The notes under the pieces were generated by a model. The model saw nothing but the letters and a program-made list of their open reading frames with translations. It was not told the origin of the DNA and searched no databases. The translations under genes were made by a program, and so were the position numbers. This document shows, piece by piece, positions 1-8,494 of a DNA stretch of 64,000 bases. Each line of letters begins with the position of its first letter. Position 1 is the stretch's first letter. Source of the stretch: Phaeobacter piscinae (GTDB lineage Bacteria; Pseudomonadota; Alphaproteobacteria; Rhodobacterales; Rhodobacteraceae); the NCBI RefSeq assembly GCF_002407245.1, contig NZ_CP010681.1, forward strand, positions 124,001 to 188,000, written 5' to 3'.

Positions 1-118
1 TGGGACCGACGATGGCGGTCAGTTCACCGGCGTGAAAGGCACATGTAACGGCATCGACAGCCACGTGCCCACCAAAGCGTACAGTCAGATCATCGGTGGT
101 CAGAAGGGGGGCAGTCAT
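1..118 (-). CDS. Branched-chain amino acid-type ABC transporter ATP-binding protein (LivG-like), 5' part only
   Basis: Only the first 39 codons lie in the window; the gene runs off the left edge. The start is the ATG at 118-116 on the minus strand. The N-terminus reads as a typical LivG opening: a short polar lead, the stretch LTVRFGGHVAVDAV, then GELTAIVGP, which leads straight into the Walker A loop just outside the window. LivG-type ATPases energise uptake of branched-chain amino acids or related solutes from the inner face of the membrane. It lies 92 bp downstream of a LivK-type binding protein gene on the same strand, so the two are probably one operon. Substrate cannot be told from this fragment. 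Confidence 0.8.
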   Translation of the reverse strand, partial: MTAPLLTTDDLTVRFGGHVAVDAVTCAFHAGELTAIVGP

Positions 119-168
119 GAACGGATCCGTGTGGAGTGGGATTGAATCGCGGTTATCCGCTTCGCATC

Positions 169-195
169 AGGCCCGGCACCACATGCGCCGGACCT
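169..195 (-). terminator. Intercistronic hairpin between binding protein and livG
   Basis: Arms 169-177 and 187-195 form a 9-bp stem around a 9-nt loop. The one imperfect pair is C/A on the plus strand but G-U in minus-strand RNA, so the hairpin is stable only in the sense of the liv operon. There is no T-run. Such hairpins behind binding-protein genes commonly stabilise the upstream message or attenuate reading into the ATPase and permease genes; that role is inferred. Confidence 0.45.
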
Positions 196-210
196 GAGAG
201 AAGGATACGA

Positions 211-1395
211 TCAGTTGCGCACCGGGATCGGCAGATCATCGATGCTCAACTCGCGAACCAGCTCGGGGATCGCCCATTCGACATCATCTTCGACGCGTAG
301 TTTGAAGTGATACATCGGCTGTAGCGCCTGATGATCTTCAGCCCGGAATTGCATGGTGCCCTTCGGGGTTTCCCACTCCATGCCTTCCATTGCGGTGATC
401 AGGGCTTCGGTGTCGGTAGACCCGGCTTTCTTGATGGCTTCCACAGCCGCGATACCTGCGGCCATGCCGCCTGCGGTGAAGAAATCCGGGGGGCTGTCAA
501 ACCGCTCAAAATGGGTTTTGACGAGCCAGTCGTTCACAGGATTGTCGGGCAGCTCATAGTAGTAGTAGGTGCCGCCTTCCATGCCAGCGAAATCCTTGAA
601 CCCTTTCAGAGCGGCAAGGATGTTGCCGACGCCGGCAAACTCAATCCCGAAACGGCTGGGATCCATGGCGTTGATTTTGGCCCAGGGGTTGCCGCCACCG
701 GCCCAGATGATGAAGAGCTTCTTTTCGCCTTCGAGATCCTTCATCGCGTTGAAGATCCGTTCCCCGGCCGCCGTAAAATCGGTGGTGTCGGTCGGTGCGA
801 ATTCTTCGTGGACGATCTCGTGACCCTGCGCGGCAAGGGCTTCGCGGAAGGCGGCGATGCCGTCGCGGCCAAAGGCGTAGTCCTGTGCCAGCGTTGCGAT
901 ATGCACGTTGTCCCCGGCCAGAGCGATGGCGCTGGCTACGGCATCCTGAGAGGAGTTGCGCGAGGTCCGGAAAATATAGCGGTTCCAGTTCGACCCGGTA
1001 ATGGAGTCAGCAACCGCGGGCTCTACGATCAGCAATTTTTCGTATTCCTCGGCGACCGGTAGCATCGCCAGCGCAACGCCGGAGCTGACTGGCCCAATGG
1101 CCAGATCGACCTCATCATCGCCATAAGCTTCCTCGAGCAGGGCTTTGCCATTCTCGGGCTTCAGCTGCGTGTCTTTTTCGATCACCACGATCTTCTCGCC
1201 GTTCACCTCCATGGTGCCGCCGGTGGCGTATTCCAGCCCCAGCATCAGACCGTCGTGTGACTGTTTGGCGTAGGCTTCAAACGGGCCGGTTTTGCCATAG
1301 ACATGGGCGATTTTAATATCAGCAAAGGCGGCGGTGGCTATAGCTGACGTCAGCGTCAGTGCGGAGACCATCCCCGCAGCAAATGTGCGTTTCAT
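211..1395 (-). CDS. Branched-chain amino acid-type ABC transporter substrate-binding protein (LivK-like)
   Basis: A 394-residue periplasmic binding protein of the LivK/Peripla_BP_6 class. It has a clear Sec signal peptide (KR, then a hydrophobic run, cleavage near ATAAFA-DIKIA at about residue 25). Mature-domain hallmarks include a first strand IKIAHVYGKTGPF, the segment LAIGPVSSGVALAMLPVAEE and IATLAQDYAFGRDG, as in type I periplasmic folds. The family delivers amino acids, amides or aromatic acids to a LivHMGF permease. It is followed by livG on the same strand. The nearby HpaI-type aldolase and aromatic decarboxylase make an aromatic or amino-acid-derived ligand possible, but that is context only. 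Confidence 0.88.
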   Translation of the reverse strand: MKRTFAAGMVSALTLTSAIATAAFADIKIAHVYGKTGPFEAYAKQSHDGLMLGLEYATGGTMEVNGEKIVVIEKDTQLKPENGKALLEEAYGDDEVDLAIGPVSSGVALAMLPVAEEYEKLLIVEPAVADSITGSNWNRYIFRTSRNSSQDAVASAIALAGDNVHIATLAQDYAFGRDGIAAFREALAAQGHEIVHEEFAPTDTTDFTAAGERIFNAMKDLEGEKKLFIIWAGGGNPWAKINAMDPSRFGIEFAGVGNILAALKGFKDFAGMEGGTYYYYELPDNPVNDWLVKTHFERFDSPPDFFTAGGMAAGIAAVEAIKKAGSTDTEALITAMEGMEWETPKGTMQFRAEDHQALQPMYHFKLRVEDDVEWAIPELVRELSIDDLPIPVRN

Positions 1396-1537
1396 CCTGT
1401 AACTCCCTCGTGGCGCGCCAAGTTATCTGGCGCGGTCTCGCTCCTGTCGTGGCAGGCTAGCGGCGGGGTGTCAAACCGGTCAATTGCGCGAAAATACGTA
1501 TTTTCTCACGCGGTTTTGTCTCTTGGGGTGCCGGTGG

Positions 1538-2308
1538 CTACTTCGATGTCCAGTTCGTGGCGAGGGCGCGCGCGCTCTGCGCCAGCAGCATAACGTCAAT
1601 CCCGACGGCGAGAAACTGCGCTCCCATGTCGAAATAGGCCTGTGTGGCCTCGGGTGAGGTGCCCAATATGCCCGGCGCCTTGCCTGCGGCTTTGATCCGC
1701 GCCAGCGCGTCGGCAATCACGGCGCGCACCTCCGGGTGAGCGGAATTGCCCTGATGTCCCATATCCGTGGAGAGGTCGGCGGGCCCGATGAAGATACCAT
1801 CAATACCCGGCACCGCCAGAATTTCGTCGAGATTTTCGATGCCTTTACGGTTTTCGACCTGTAACAGTAGGCAGATCTGCTGATCGGCGGTCTGAAGATA
1901 GTCGCTGGTCGTTCCGAACAGCGTCGCCCGTGCGGCTGTCGCGCCGACCCCACGGGTGCCATGTGGCGGGTACTGGCAGGCGCGCACGAGTTCGCGGGCC
2001 TGATCTGCGTCCTCCACGATGGGGACCAGAACGGTTTGCGCACCGGCGTCCAGCACCTGTTTGATGATCCATGTCTCCCCCACCGGCACGCGCACCACCG
2101 GATGGCTGGCCGATGCTGCCAGTGCCATCAACTGATCCCGAATGGAGCGGATGTCATTGGGGGCATGTTCGCCGTCGATCACCAGCCAGTCAAAGCCACA
2201 GGTCCCCATGATTTCGGCGACGGCCGCTTCGCCAAAACTCATCCAGCAGCCGATTTGACGATCCCCGTTGGCCAGCGCCTGTTTGAAGGTGTTTTTGGGT
2301 GCGGGCAT
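1538..2308 (-). CDS. hpaI: HpcH/HpaI-family class II 2-oxo acid aldolase
   Basis: A 256-residue protein, the usual HpaI length, from an ATG at 2308 preceded by a GGAGAG ribosome-binding site; a longer reading frame upstream has no site. Family enzymes cleave 4-hydroxy-2-oxo acids to pyruvate or glyoxylate-type products plus an aldehyde, using a divalent metal. Visible motifs are the catalytic His region DGEHAPND near residue 47, a substrate Arg in VVRVPVG, and the metal-binding Glu in LLQVENRKG and Asp in IFIGPADLS. The neighbours (decarboxylase, HpaR-type regulator) fit degradation of aromatic amines or acids, but other 4-hydroxyphenylacetate genes are not in the window, so the true substrate stays open. 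Confidence 0.85.
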   Translation of the reverse strand: MPAPKNTFKQALANGDRQIGCWMSFGEAAVAEIMGTCGFDWLVIDGEHAPNDIRSIRDQLMALAASASHPVVRVPVGETWIIKQVLDAGAQTVLVPIVEDADQARELVRACQYPPHGTRGVGATAARATLFGTTSDYLQTADQQICLLLQVENRKGIENLDEILAVPGIDGIFIGPADLSTDMGHQGNSAHPEVRAVIADALARIKAAGKAPGILGTSPEATQAYFDMGAQFLAVGIDVMLLAQSARALATNWTSK

Positions 2309-2445
2309 GGGAACTCTCCGGTTTGGATTGGGCGCGATCGCTTGTGTTTGTTCGGGGCGGTCACGACTGAGGAAAAAGGTATCGCCCCGCGCTGCGGCTT
2401 GTCCAGCGGCCACGCATCAGCCTCGGCGGAGCGGGTTGGTCGGTG

Positions 2446-3855
2446 CTATAGCGTTCGGGCGATTTCAGTGATGACATCATGTGCCATCATGACATCGGCT
2501 TCGGTTGTTTCAAATTGCCCTGCCTGAAAACGGATCACCAGAGCGCCATCGACGCGGGTCTGGGTCAGGTAAATGCGGCCATCGTCGTTGATCGCATTCA
2601 CCAACCGCAGATTCAGATCGTCCAGATCCTTGGCTCCATCGGGCTGATACCGAAAGGACCAGAGAGACCACATTGGCGGCGTCACGATCTCGAAATCAGG
2701 CTCTAACTGGAGCCGATCATGCAATTGCTGTGACCATGTCACATGGTTGCGCAACCGTTGGCGCAGCCCTTCCAGACCGTAGGTCCGGATCAGGAACCAG
2801 ATTTTGAGCGCACGGAAACGGCGGCCCAGGGGCACCGACCATTCAGAGTAGTTGATGATGCCGTCTTTGCCATGGGTTTTGAGATATTCGGGGCTTATGG
2901 CCAGCGTTCGGACCAGATCGTCGGGATTTTTCAGGAAATGGGCGGAACAATCAAATTGCACCCCCAGCCATTTGTGCGGGTTGAAAACGATGCTGTCTGC
3001 GCGCTCAATTCCGGGCCAGTAATGGCGGTATTCGGGGCAAATCATGGCGGAGCCGGCCCAGGCGGCATCCACATGGGTATAGAGACCATAATTTTCAGCC
3101 ACATCGAGTATCTGATCGACCGGGTCGGTGGCGCCAACTCCGGTGCCTCCGACACAGAGGATGACGCCGGCGGGCTGGTGGCCGGCCGCGATGTCGGCCT
3201 CAATTGCTGCGGTCAGCGCGTCCGGGTCCATGCCGCGCCAGTCCCCTTTGATCGGAACACGGACAAGATTTTGCTGGCCGATACCGGCAACCCAGATGGC
3301 ACGATCGACGGAGGTGTGCACCTCCGAAGAGCAGTAGATGCGCAAAGTCTTCTGGGAAAATAGCCCCTGCTCATTGCCCTGCCAGTTCAGCGCCTTTTCC
3401 CGCATCGTGAGGACGGCTGCCAGGGTGGCGGAAGAGGCACTGTCCTGAATGACGCCCTGAAACTCTTCTGGCAGGTCAAGCGCCTGGCGCAGCCAGTCCA
3501 TCATGCGGGTTTCCATTTCCGTCGCCGCAGGAGAGGTCTGCCAGAGCATGCATTGCGGCGCGATGGCAGAGGTGAGGAATTCCGCAAGCACCGATGGGGC
3601 AGCGGCATTGGAGGTGAAATAGGCAAAGAACCGTGGATGCTGCCAATGGGTGATTCCGGGCATCACAACGGTTTCAAAATCGGCAAAGATGGTCTCCATG
3701 CCTTCGCCAGCTTCGGGCGGCGTGGCGGGAAGCGCATTCAGAACGTCACCGGGTTCGGTTCTGGCGCGCACCGGCCTGTCACCAACCGTCTGATGGTAGT
3801 GTTGGGTCCAGTCGGCAATCTTGCGACCCCAATGGGAAAAATCAGACCAGTTCAT
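2446..3855 (-). CDS. PLP-dependent group II decarboxylase (aromatic-L-amino-acid decarboxylase type)
   Basis: 469 residues, typical of group II amino acid decarboxylases such as DOPA, tryptophan or tyrosine decarboxylases. Visible motifs are PGITHWQHPRFFAYF near the N-terminus, the cofactor aspartate in YTHVDAAWAGS, and the PLP lysine in NPHKWLGVQFD. The start ATG at 3855 follows AAGGACGG with good spacing. The reaction would release CO2 from an aromatic L-amino acid to give the amine. It lies 137 bp upstream of the HpaI-type aldolase on the same strand and is divergent from an HpaR-like regulator, which may control it. Acting on a non-aromatic amino acid is possible; residues alone do not settle specificity. 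Confidence 0.85.
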   Translation of the reverse strand: MNWSDFSHWGRKIADWTQHYHQTVGDRPVRARTEPGDVLNALPATPPEAGEGMETIFADFETVVMPGITHWQHPRFFAYFTSNAAAPSVLAEFLTSAIAPQCMLWQTSPAATEMETRMMDWLRQALDLPEEFQGVIQDSASSATLAAVLTMREKALNWQGNEQGLFSQKTLRIYCSSEVHTSVDRAIWVAGIGQQNLVRVPIKGDWRGMDPDALTAAIEADIAAGHQPAGVILCVGGTGVGATDPVDQILDVAENYGLYTHVDAAWAGSAMICPEYRHYWPGIERADSIVFNPHKWLGVQFDCSAHFLKNPDDLVRTLAISPEYLKTHGKDGIINYSEWSVPLGRRFRALKIWFLIRTYGLEGLRQRLRNHVTWSQQLHDRLQLEPDFEIVTPPMWSLWSFRYQPDGAKDLDDLNLRLVNAINDDGRIYLTQTRVDGALVIRFQAGQFETTEADVMMAHDVITEIARTL

Positions 3856-4083
3856 TGTGCCGTCCTTTGCGCTGAGAGGGGAAACCCATGAGACACCATA
3901 TGATTAACATGTGTATTAAAATCTGTCTACTTTGGGGAATTATATCAATAGATGCGATTGCTTGAGCGTCATTTCGCTCGCCTTTGCGGACGGCTCCCTG
4001 ATCGTTCCGTTTTCAGAAGCACTCTCTTGCTGGCGCCAGCATTGAAGATTTGCCTTTGTGCGCCGGGGCGGCGATAATTGGCC

Positions 4084-4518
4084 ATGACCAAGCAGTTACC
4101 AAGCACTGACCGATCTTTGCCCATCGCCCTGCTGCGCGCCCGCGAGCGTGTGATGGGCCCTATCCGCGCGCTGCTGAGCGATGCCGGTTTGACGGAACAG
4201 CAGTGGCGCGTGCTGCGTGTTGTTCAGGAAACCGGAGGGATCGACCCTACGCAGATTTCTGAACGGGCCTGTCTTCTTCTGCCAAGCCTGACACGCATCT
4301 TGCAGAAGCTTGAGGATAAGGGGCTGATCCAGCGTACGAAGGATCAGATAGATCGCCGCCGCCAGGTTGTGAGCATCACACCGGCGGGGACACAGGTCAT
4401 TGACGATAATCTGGATGCAAGCCTTGCCGTCATTCAGCGTACCCGTGCCCAAATGGGGGAGGATCGCTATGAGGCGTTGCTGGATTTGCTGAACGAGCTG
4501 CATCAATTGGACGAATAG
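4084..4518 (+). CDS. hpaR: MarR-family regulator, HpaR-like
   Basis: 144 residues with a winged helix-turn-helix: LTEQQWRVLRVVQ, then LLLPSLTRILQKLEDKGLIQR as recognition region and DRRRQVVSITPAG as wing. The resemblance is to HpaR, the repressor of homoprotocatechuate degradation operons. I chose the ATG at 4084; a TTG two codons earlier is less likely. It diverges from the aromatic decarboxylase with 228 bp between, where its operator probably lies. HpaR-type repressors are released by phenolic ligands such as 4-hydroxyphenylacetate; whether that ligand works here is inference. Its stop is 9 bp from the end of the convergent glycerate kinase gene. Confidence 0.85.
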   Translation: MTKQLPSTDRSLPIALLRARERVMGPIRALLSDAGLTEQQWRVLRVVQETGGIDPTQISERACLLLPSLTRILQKLEDKGLIQRTKDQIDRRRQVVSITPAGTQVIDDNLDASLAVIQRTRAQMGEDRYEALLDLLNELHQLDE

Positions 4519-4527
4519 GGGCCTATT

Positions 4528-5802
4528 CTACTGCGGTGACAGCAGCATAATTTGGACATCGGCTACATTGGTGCCGGTTCCGCCTGTTATCAGGAGATCG
4601 CCCGCCAGCTTCAACGCAGCGTTGCTGTCGTTGTTTCTGAGGAGGGCCTCGGGATTGCCGCCGTTGTCACTGATCCGTTGCCAGGTACCGCTGTCGACAA
4701 TACCGCCCGCCGCATCTGTCGGACCGTCACGACCATCGGTGCCTGCGGAGAGGAAGGTCCAATGCTCTTTGAGGGCACGAGGCCCCAGGCGGGCAACGTG
4801 CAGTGCCAGCTCTTGGTTCCGCCCGCCACGACCGCTGCCAGTCAGCTGCACTGTGGTTTCTCCGCCAAAAATCAGCGCAGCAGGGTGACCGGATTCGTGT
4901 GCTTTGGTTGCTGAGAGAATGGTCGTGGCCGCCGCTTCAACATCTCCCGTAAGCGCATCGTTGATGATATGTGCGGCCCAGCCATCGCGCTTTGCCTGAT
5001 CGCGCACGGCAATCAGGCTATGGCGGTTCGACCCGATTAGATGGGCTGACGCCACGCTGGAGTTCGCGGGCGATTGCTGCGGGTCTTCTGGTGTTGCCAG
5101 ATGGGTTTGAACCGCGTGAGGCAGCGCCTCCCACAGGTTCTGGGACAGAAGAAAATCGCGCGCCATTGCCCGCGCGCCCAGTGGTGCCACCGTGGGGCCC
5201 GAGGCGATGGCTCTCAGATCATCGCCGATGACATCCGAGAGAATATAGCTGAACACCTGTGCGGGCTGCGCCGCGCGCAACAGGCCGCCGCCCTTCAGCT
5301 CCGACAGTTGCTGGCGGATCAGATTCATCTGGGTGATGTCGACACCGGCCCCGAGCAGCAGATCCGTCACAGCGGTTTTGTCAGCCAGCGTGAGACCTCC
5401 CGCTGGCGCGACCGCCAGAGCGGAGCCGCCGCCCGATATCAGCGCGACGACCCTGTCCTTGGCGTTCAGATTGCTGAGTGCCGCGCGTAGGGCGGCCCCC
5501 GCAGCCAGGCTCATGTGGTTCGGAACAGGGTGACTGCCTGCCAACACCTCGACATCAGGTAGGTCCGCAACATTCTCTGGATTGGTCACAGCGATTGCAC
5601 GATCCGGGGGCGGCAGCATCTCTATCGCCTGACGCATCATGGGAATCGCGGCTTTCCCAAGGGCGACAAGGATCAGGCGTCCCCCCGGTTGCGGTAGGGC
5701 CGGTGGGTGTTTTCGCAGGCTCTCGGCCAGTGCCATGGCGGGGTTGGCACGGGCAACAGCCACTGCAAAGAGGGCGCGGGCAGTCCTGCGCAGATCAGCC
5801 AT
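4528..5802 (-). CDS. Glycerate 2-kinase (GckA/TtuD, MOFRL family)
   Basis: 424 residues, full length for the DUF4147/MOFRL glycerate kinases often annotated as hydroxypyruvate reductase TtuD. N-terminal nucleotide-binding features are LILVALGKAAIPM, VALISGGGSALAV and QLSELKGGGLLRA. The C-terminal MOFRL part has LIFGGETTVQLTGSGRGGRNQELAL and FLSAGTDGRDGPTDAAGG. The enzyme makes 2-phosphoglycerate from glycerate in the serine-cycle, tartrate and glyoxylate branches. Its start overlaps the end of the upstream sulfatase gene by 8 bp, so the two are translationally coupled. A divergent DeoR regulator upstream of the sulfatase probably controls both. Confidence 0.88.
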   Translation of the reverse strand: MADLRRTARALFAVAVARANPAMALAESLRKHPPALPQPGGRLILVALGKAAIPMMRQAIEMLPPPDRAIAVTNPENVADLPDVEVLAGSHPVPNHMSLAAGAALRAALSNLNAKDRVVALISGGGSALAVAPAGGLTLADKTAVTDLLLGAGVDITQMNLIRQQLSELKGGGLLRAAQPAQVFSYILSDVIGDDLRAIASGPTVAPLGARAMARDFLLSQNLWEALPHAVQTHLATPEDPQQSPANSSVASAHLIGSNRHSLIAVRDQAKRDGWAAHIINDALTGDVEAAATTILSATKAHESGHPAALIFGGETTVQLTGSGRGGRNQELALHVARLGPRALKEHWTFLSAGTDGRDGPTDAAGGIVDSGTWQRISDNGGNPEALLRNNDSNAALKLAGDLLITGGTGTNVADVQIMLLSPQ

Positions 5803-7372
5803 CCTGGTGGCCTGCAGCGAACGTCGGCCTATGGCGCAGCTGCCTGCGCGGCCCCTGTGGGGTGATGGTGTCCAGCGACAACGTATGATCCATGTTACGC
5901 ATACGATGGCGCAACATCTGTCGCGTCAGCCGGGCCAGATCGCGTTGATAGTCGGGGTGCTCCGCCACGTTAACGGCTTCGCCCAGGTCATCGTGATCAA
6001 ACAGCAGGGGCGGCAGGTCGGCTGCAAACTCGACCAGTGTGAAGCGCGCATCGCGCAGAATCGCAAGGCAGGAACAGCTCGCATCCGTGCCCAGATGTTG
6101 CTGCCAGATGCTAGGGCGCTCAGGCTCTGCGAAATCCAACTCCGAATAGCTGTAACTGCGCCAGTTGTCTGGAGTGTTTCCGGCAAGCAGCGGCAGCAGG
6201 GAGCGCCCGTCCATTGCGTTAGGAATAGGCTGGCCCACGCAGTCCAGAATGGTCGGTGCGAGGTCGATGGATTCGGTGATATCATGCACCACAGCGCCGG
6301 CGCGCGCTGCGTTGCCCGGTTGGCGAATGATCAGAGGCGTGTGATAGGCCGCCTCATAAACCGAGAATTTCCCCCAGCTGTGCCGATCGCCCAGCATTTC
6401 CCCATGATCTGCGCTGAGCACCACAAGCGTGTTCTCCAGCTGGCCGCTGTCGCGGAGGTACTCCATAACCCGACCGATATGGGCGTCGACCTCGCTGGCA
6501 AGACCCAGATAGATCGAGCGAAGCGTCTGGATTACTTCGTCGCTGGGCTCCAGATCGGGGAACCCTTCAACAAAGGACGCCGGGGAGGCGGCGCGGGTGG
6601 CTGGATCAAAAAATGGATGAACCGCGCGCTCGTCCTCAACAGTGGCAAGACGGTGCGGGAGCGGCAGGGACGCGGGATCATACATCCGGTTGTAGGGGGC
6701 AGGCGCAACAAGCGGTGGATGCGGGCGTATATAGGTCAGATGCGCGAACCAATTCTGGTCGCGGTAGCCGGGCAGCGTTGCCAGAAATCGGTCGGTCAGA
6801 AATGCGGTGTCACTGTCCTCAGCCCGATACGGAGCCGGATCGTTAAGACGCGGGGCATCCCCGGTTGGCGATACCGGTTTGTAGATGTCCCAGTAGCGGT
6901 CGAATGTGTAACCTTTGTTCAGAAGATGCGCGCGCCATGGATGCGACATTTCCATCCGCATCTCCAACATCTCATGAAACCCGCTCATCGGGTATTCGTA
7001 TGTTTGCATCGCCGGGTCGCTTGGGTGGTGGACGCGGGGATCGTGCGAGGTGTCGGTATACCCAAACAGCATTGGCAGATAGCCTGCCTTGCGCATCTCC
7101 GAGGCGAGGTTCGGTGTGTCATGCCGCAAGGGGGTGCCATTGCGGACGGAGCGGTGGTTCATCGCATACTGGCCGGTCAGGATAGAGGCACGCGACGGAC
7201 CGCAGGGGTTCACAACTGTGTAGTTCTTCTGAAAGGTAACGGCATCCCCCATTAGCGCGCGAAGATTGGGCAGCGCCACATGCTCCGCTAAGGCACCAAA
7301 CAGGCAGTCGGCCCGCATCTGATCAATCAGGATGAACAGGACATTCCTGCGCTGGTCTGAACATCGGCTCAT
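5795..7372 (-). CDS. Sulfatase-family hydrolase, phosphonate monoester hydrolase-like
   Basis: 525 residues from the ATG at 7372, preceded by GAGGAAG; the frame extends further upstream but without a site. The fold is alkaline phosphatase/sulfatase: NVLFILIDQMRADC supplies a metal-binding Asp, and VNPCGPSRASILTG is a perfect C-x-P-x-R formylglycine motif with the cysteine at residue 57. VVLSADHGEMLGD is a second metal site. The motif context, including the following YAMNHR and the pattern GYTDTSHDPR, looks more like the phosphonate monoester hydrolase/phosphodiesterase branch than like arylsulfatases. No signal peptide is seen, so it acts in the cytoplasm. It overlaps the glycerate kinase; a glyceryl ester substrate would connect the two, as inference. 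Confidence 0.85.
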   Translation of the reverse strand: MSRCSDQRRNVLFILIDQMRADCLFGALAEHVALPNLRALMGDAVTFQKNYTVVNPCGPSRASILTGQYAMNHRSVRNGTPLRHDTPNLASEMRKAGYLPMLFGYTDTSHDPRVHHPSDPAMQTYEYPMSGFHEMLEMRMEMSHPWRAHLLNKGYTFDRYWDIYKPVSPTGDAPRLNDPAPYRAEDSDTAFLTDRFLATLPGYRDQNWFAHLTYIRPHPPLVAPAPYNRMYDPASLPLPHRLATVEDERAVHPFFDPATRAASPASFVEGFPDLEPSDEVIQTLRSIYLGLASEVDAHIGRVMEYLRDSGQLENTLVVLSADHGEMLGDRHSWGKFSVYEAAYHTPLIIRQPGNAARAGAVVHDITESIDLAPTILDCVGQPIPNAMDGRSLLPLLAGNTPDNWRSYSYSELDFAEPERPSIWQQHLGTDASCSCLAILRDARFTLVEFAADLPPLLFDHDDLGEAVNVAEHPDYQRDLARLTRQMLRHRMRNMDHTLSLDTITPQGPRRQLRHRPTFAAGHQDG

Positions 7373-7559
7373 AGAGATCTTCCTCGCGGCAATTGACGCC
7401 AGATAAGCCCGAAAGTGTCTTCGTGGCAAAGGGTTTCCGGGCTCAACACCGTCGAAATTGACCGATAATGTGGGTTTTTGTGTTTTCCTGTTTGATTTTT
7501 TCGATTGAGCTGTGGTTCACTGCCCGGCAGATTCACCAGTCCTGTACAGAGGTTTCCGG

Positions 7560-8396
7560 GTGCCAGCAGACCAGAAAATGTCCCATCGCGAGCTTGAACT
7601 GCTAGAGGCCTTGCGCCGTCTGGGCGGTTCGGCGCGCAGTGGCGAACTGGCTAAGGTGCTGGGCGTTTCGGAAGAAACCGTGCGGCGCACGATCAAGGCA
7701 CTGGCCAAGCAAGGGTTGGTACAGCGCGTCCATGGTGGCGCCTATCTGAGTGGGCCGGATACGGCGGATAGTTTTTATCGGCGGATCTCGAAATATACCG
7801 AAGAAAAGCAGAGTATCGCCGCCGGAGTTCTGCCGCAGATCACAGACGGGATGGCGATCTTTCTCGATGTGGGATCCACCACAGCGTTTGTCGCAAAGGA
7901 ACTGCGTCGCCGCGCCAATCTGACAGTGGTGACCAATTCTATTGGCGTCGCGCAGACACTGGCCAATCACAACGGCAACAGAGTTCATTTCCTCGGCGGA
8001 GAAATCCAAAGCAATGAACGTGGCACGTTTGGCTATGTTGCCGAACAGCAAGTACGCGCATTTGCATTGGACCTGGCGGTGTTGTCGGCTGATGCGTTTT
8101 CTGCCAAACACGGCGCCCTCTACCACAGTGCGACAGAGGCCCAGCTTGCGGCGGTGGTTGCGCAGGCCGCCGAACGGACGCTGTTGTTACTGGCCCATCC
8201 GAAATTCGATGACATGGCGCCGCACCGGGGGCCGCAACCGGAGATGCTGGACCTGCTGATGACTGATGCCTTACCGGGCCGAAAGTACCGCCGTGCGTTG
8301 GAGACCTGGGGAATTGACCTTGAACTGGCGCCAACGCGGGACGCTGACGCGGCGAGCGAGGTGAAGGCAAAGAAACGGGCCCCCTCAATGGAGTGA
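7560..8396 (+). CDS. DeoR-family sugar-phosphate-responsive transcriptional regulator
   Basis: 278 residues from a GTG at 7560, chosen because AGAGG lies 7 bp upstream; an ATG at 7578 is the alternative. The N-terminal helix-turn-helix is ELLEALRRLGG...SEETVRRTIKALAKQGLVQRVHGGAY, typical of DeoR. The C-terminal DeoRC domain shows AIFLDVGSTTAFVAKEL and LTVVTNSIGVAQTL, the phosphosugar-binding fold. DeoR proteins usually repress neighbouring catabolic genes until a phosphorylated intermediate binds. It is divergent from the sulfatase-glycerate kinase pair across 187 bp, so these are its likely targets. The C-terminus has a short charged tail beyond the family core. Confidence 0.88.
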   Translation: MPADQKMSHRELELLEALRRLGGSARSGELAKVLGVSEETVRRTIKALAKQGLVQRVHGGAYLSGPDTADSFYRRISKYTEEKQSIAAGVLPQITDGMAIFLDVGSTTAFVAKELRRRANLTVVTNSIGVAQTLANHNGNRVHFLGGEIQSNERGTFGYVAEQQVRAFALDLAVLSADAFSAKHGALYHSATEAQLAAVVAQAAERTLLLLAHPKFDDMAPHRGPQPEMLDLLMTDALPGRKYRRALETWGIDLELAPTRDADAASEVKAKKRAPSME

Positions 8397-8494
8397 GCCG
8401 CGCGAACAGTTGCGCAGACGGAGTTCCGTTGAGCGCCAAAATAAAGATCGGCAGCCGTTAGAGACTGCCCGACAGAAGGAAAAGACACGAGCCT

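Noticed and set aside
5639..7255. Long plus-strand frame of over 500 codons
   Set aside because: It is antisense to the sulfatase gene, which has complete catalytic motifs and a ribosome-binding site; the plus frame has no motif and repetitive His/Arg/Gln-rich composition.
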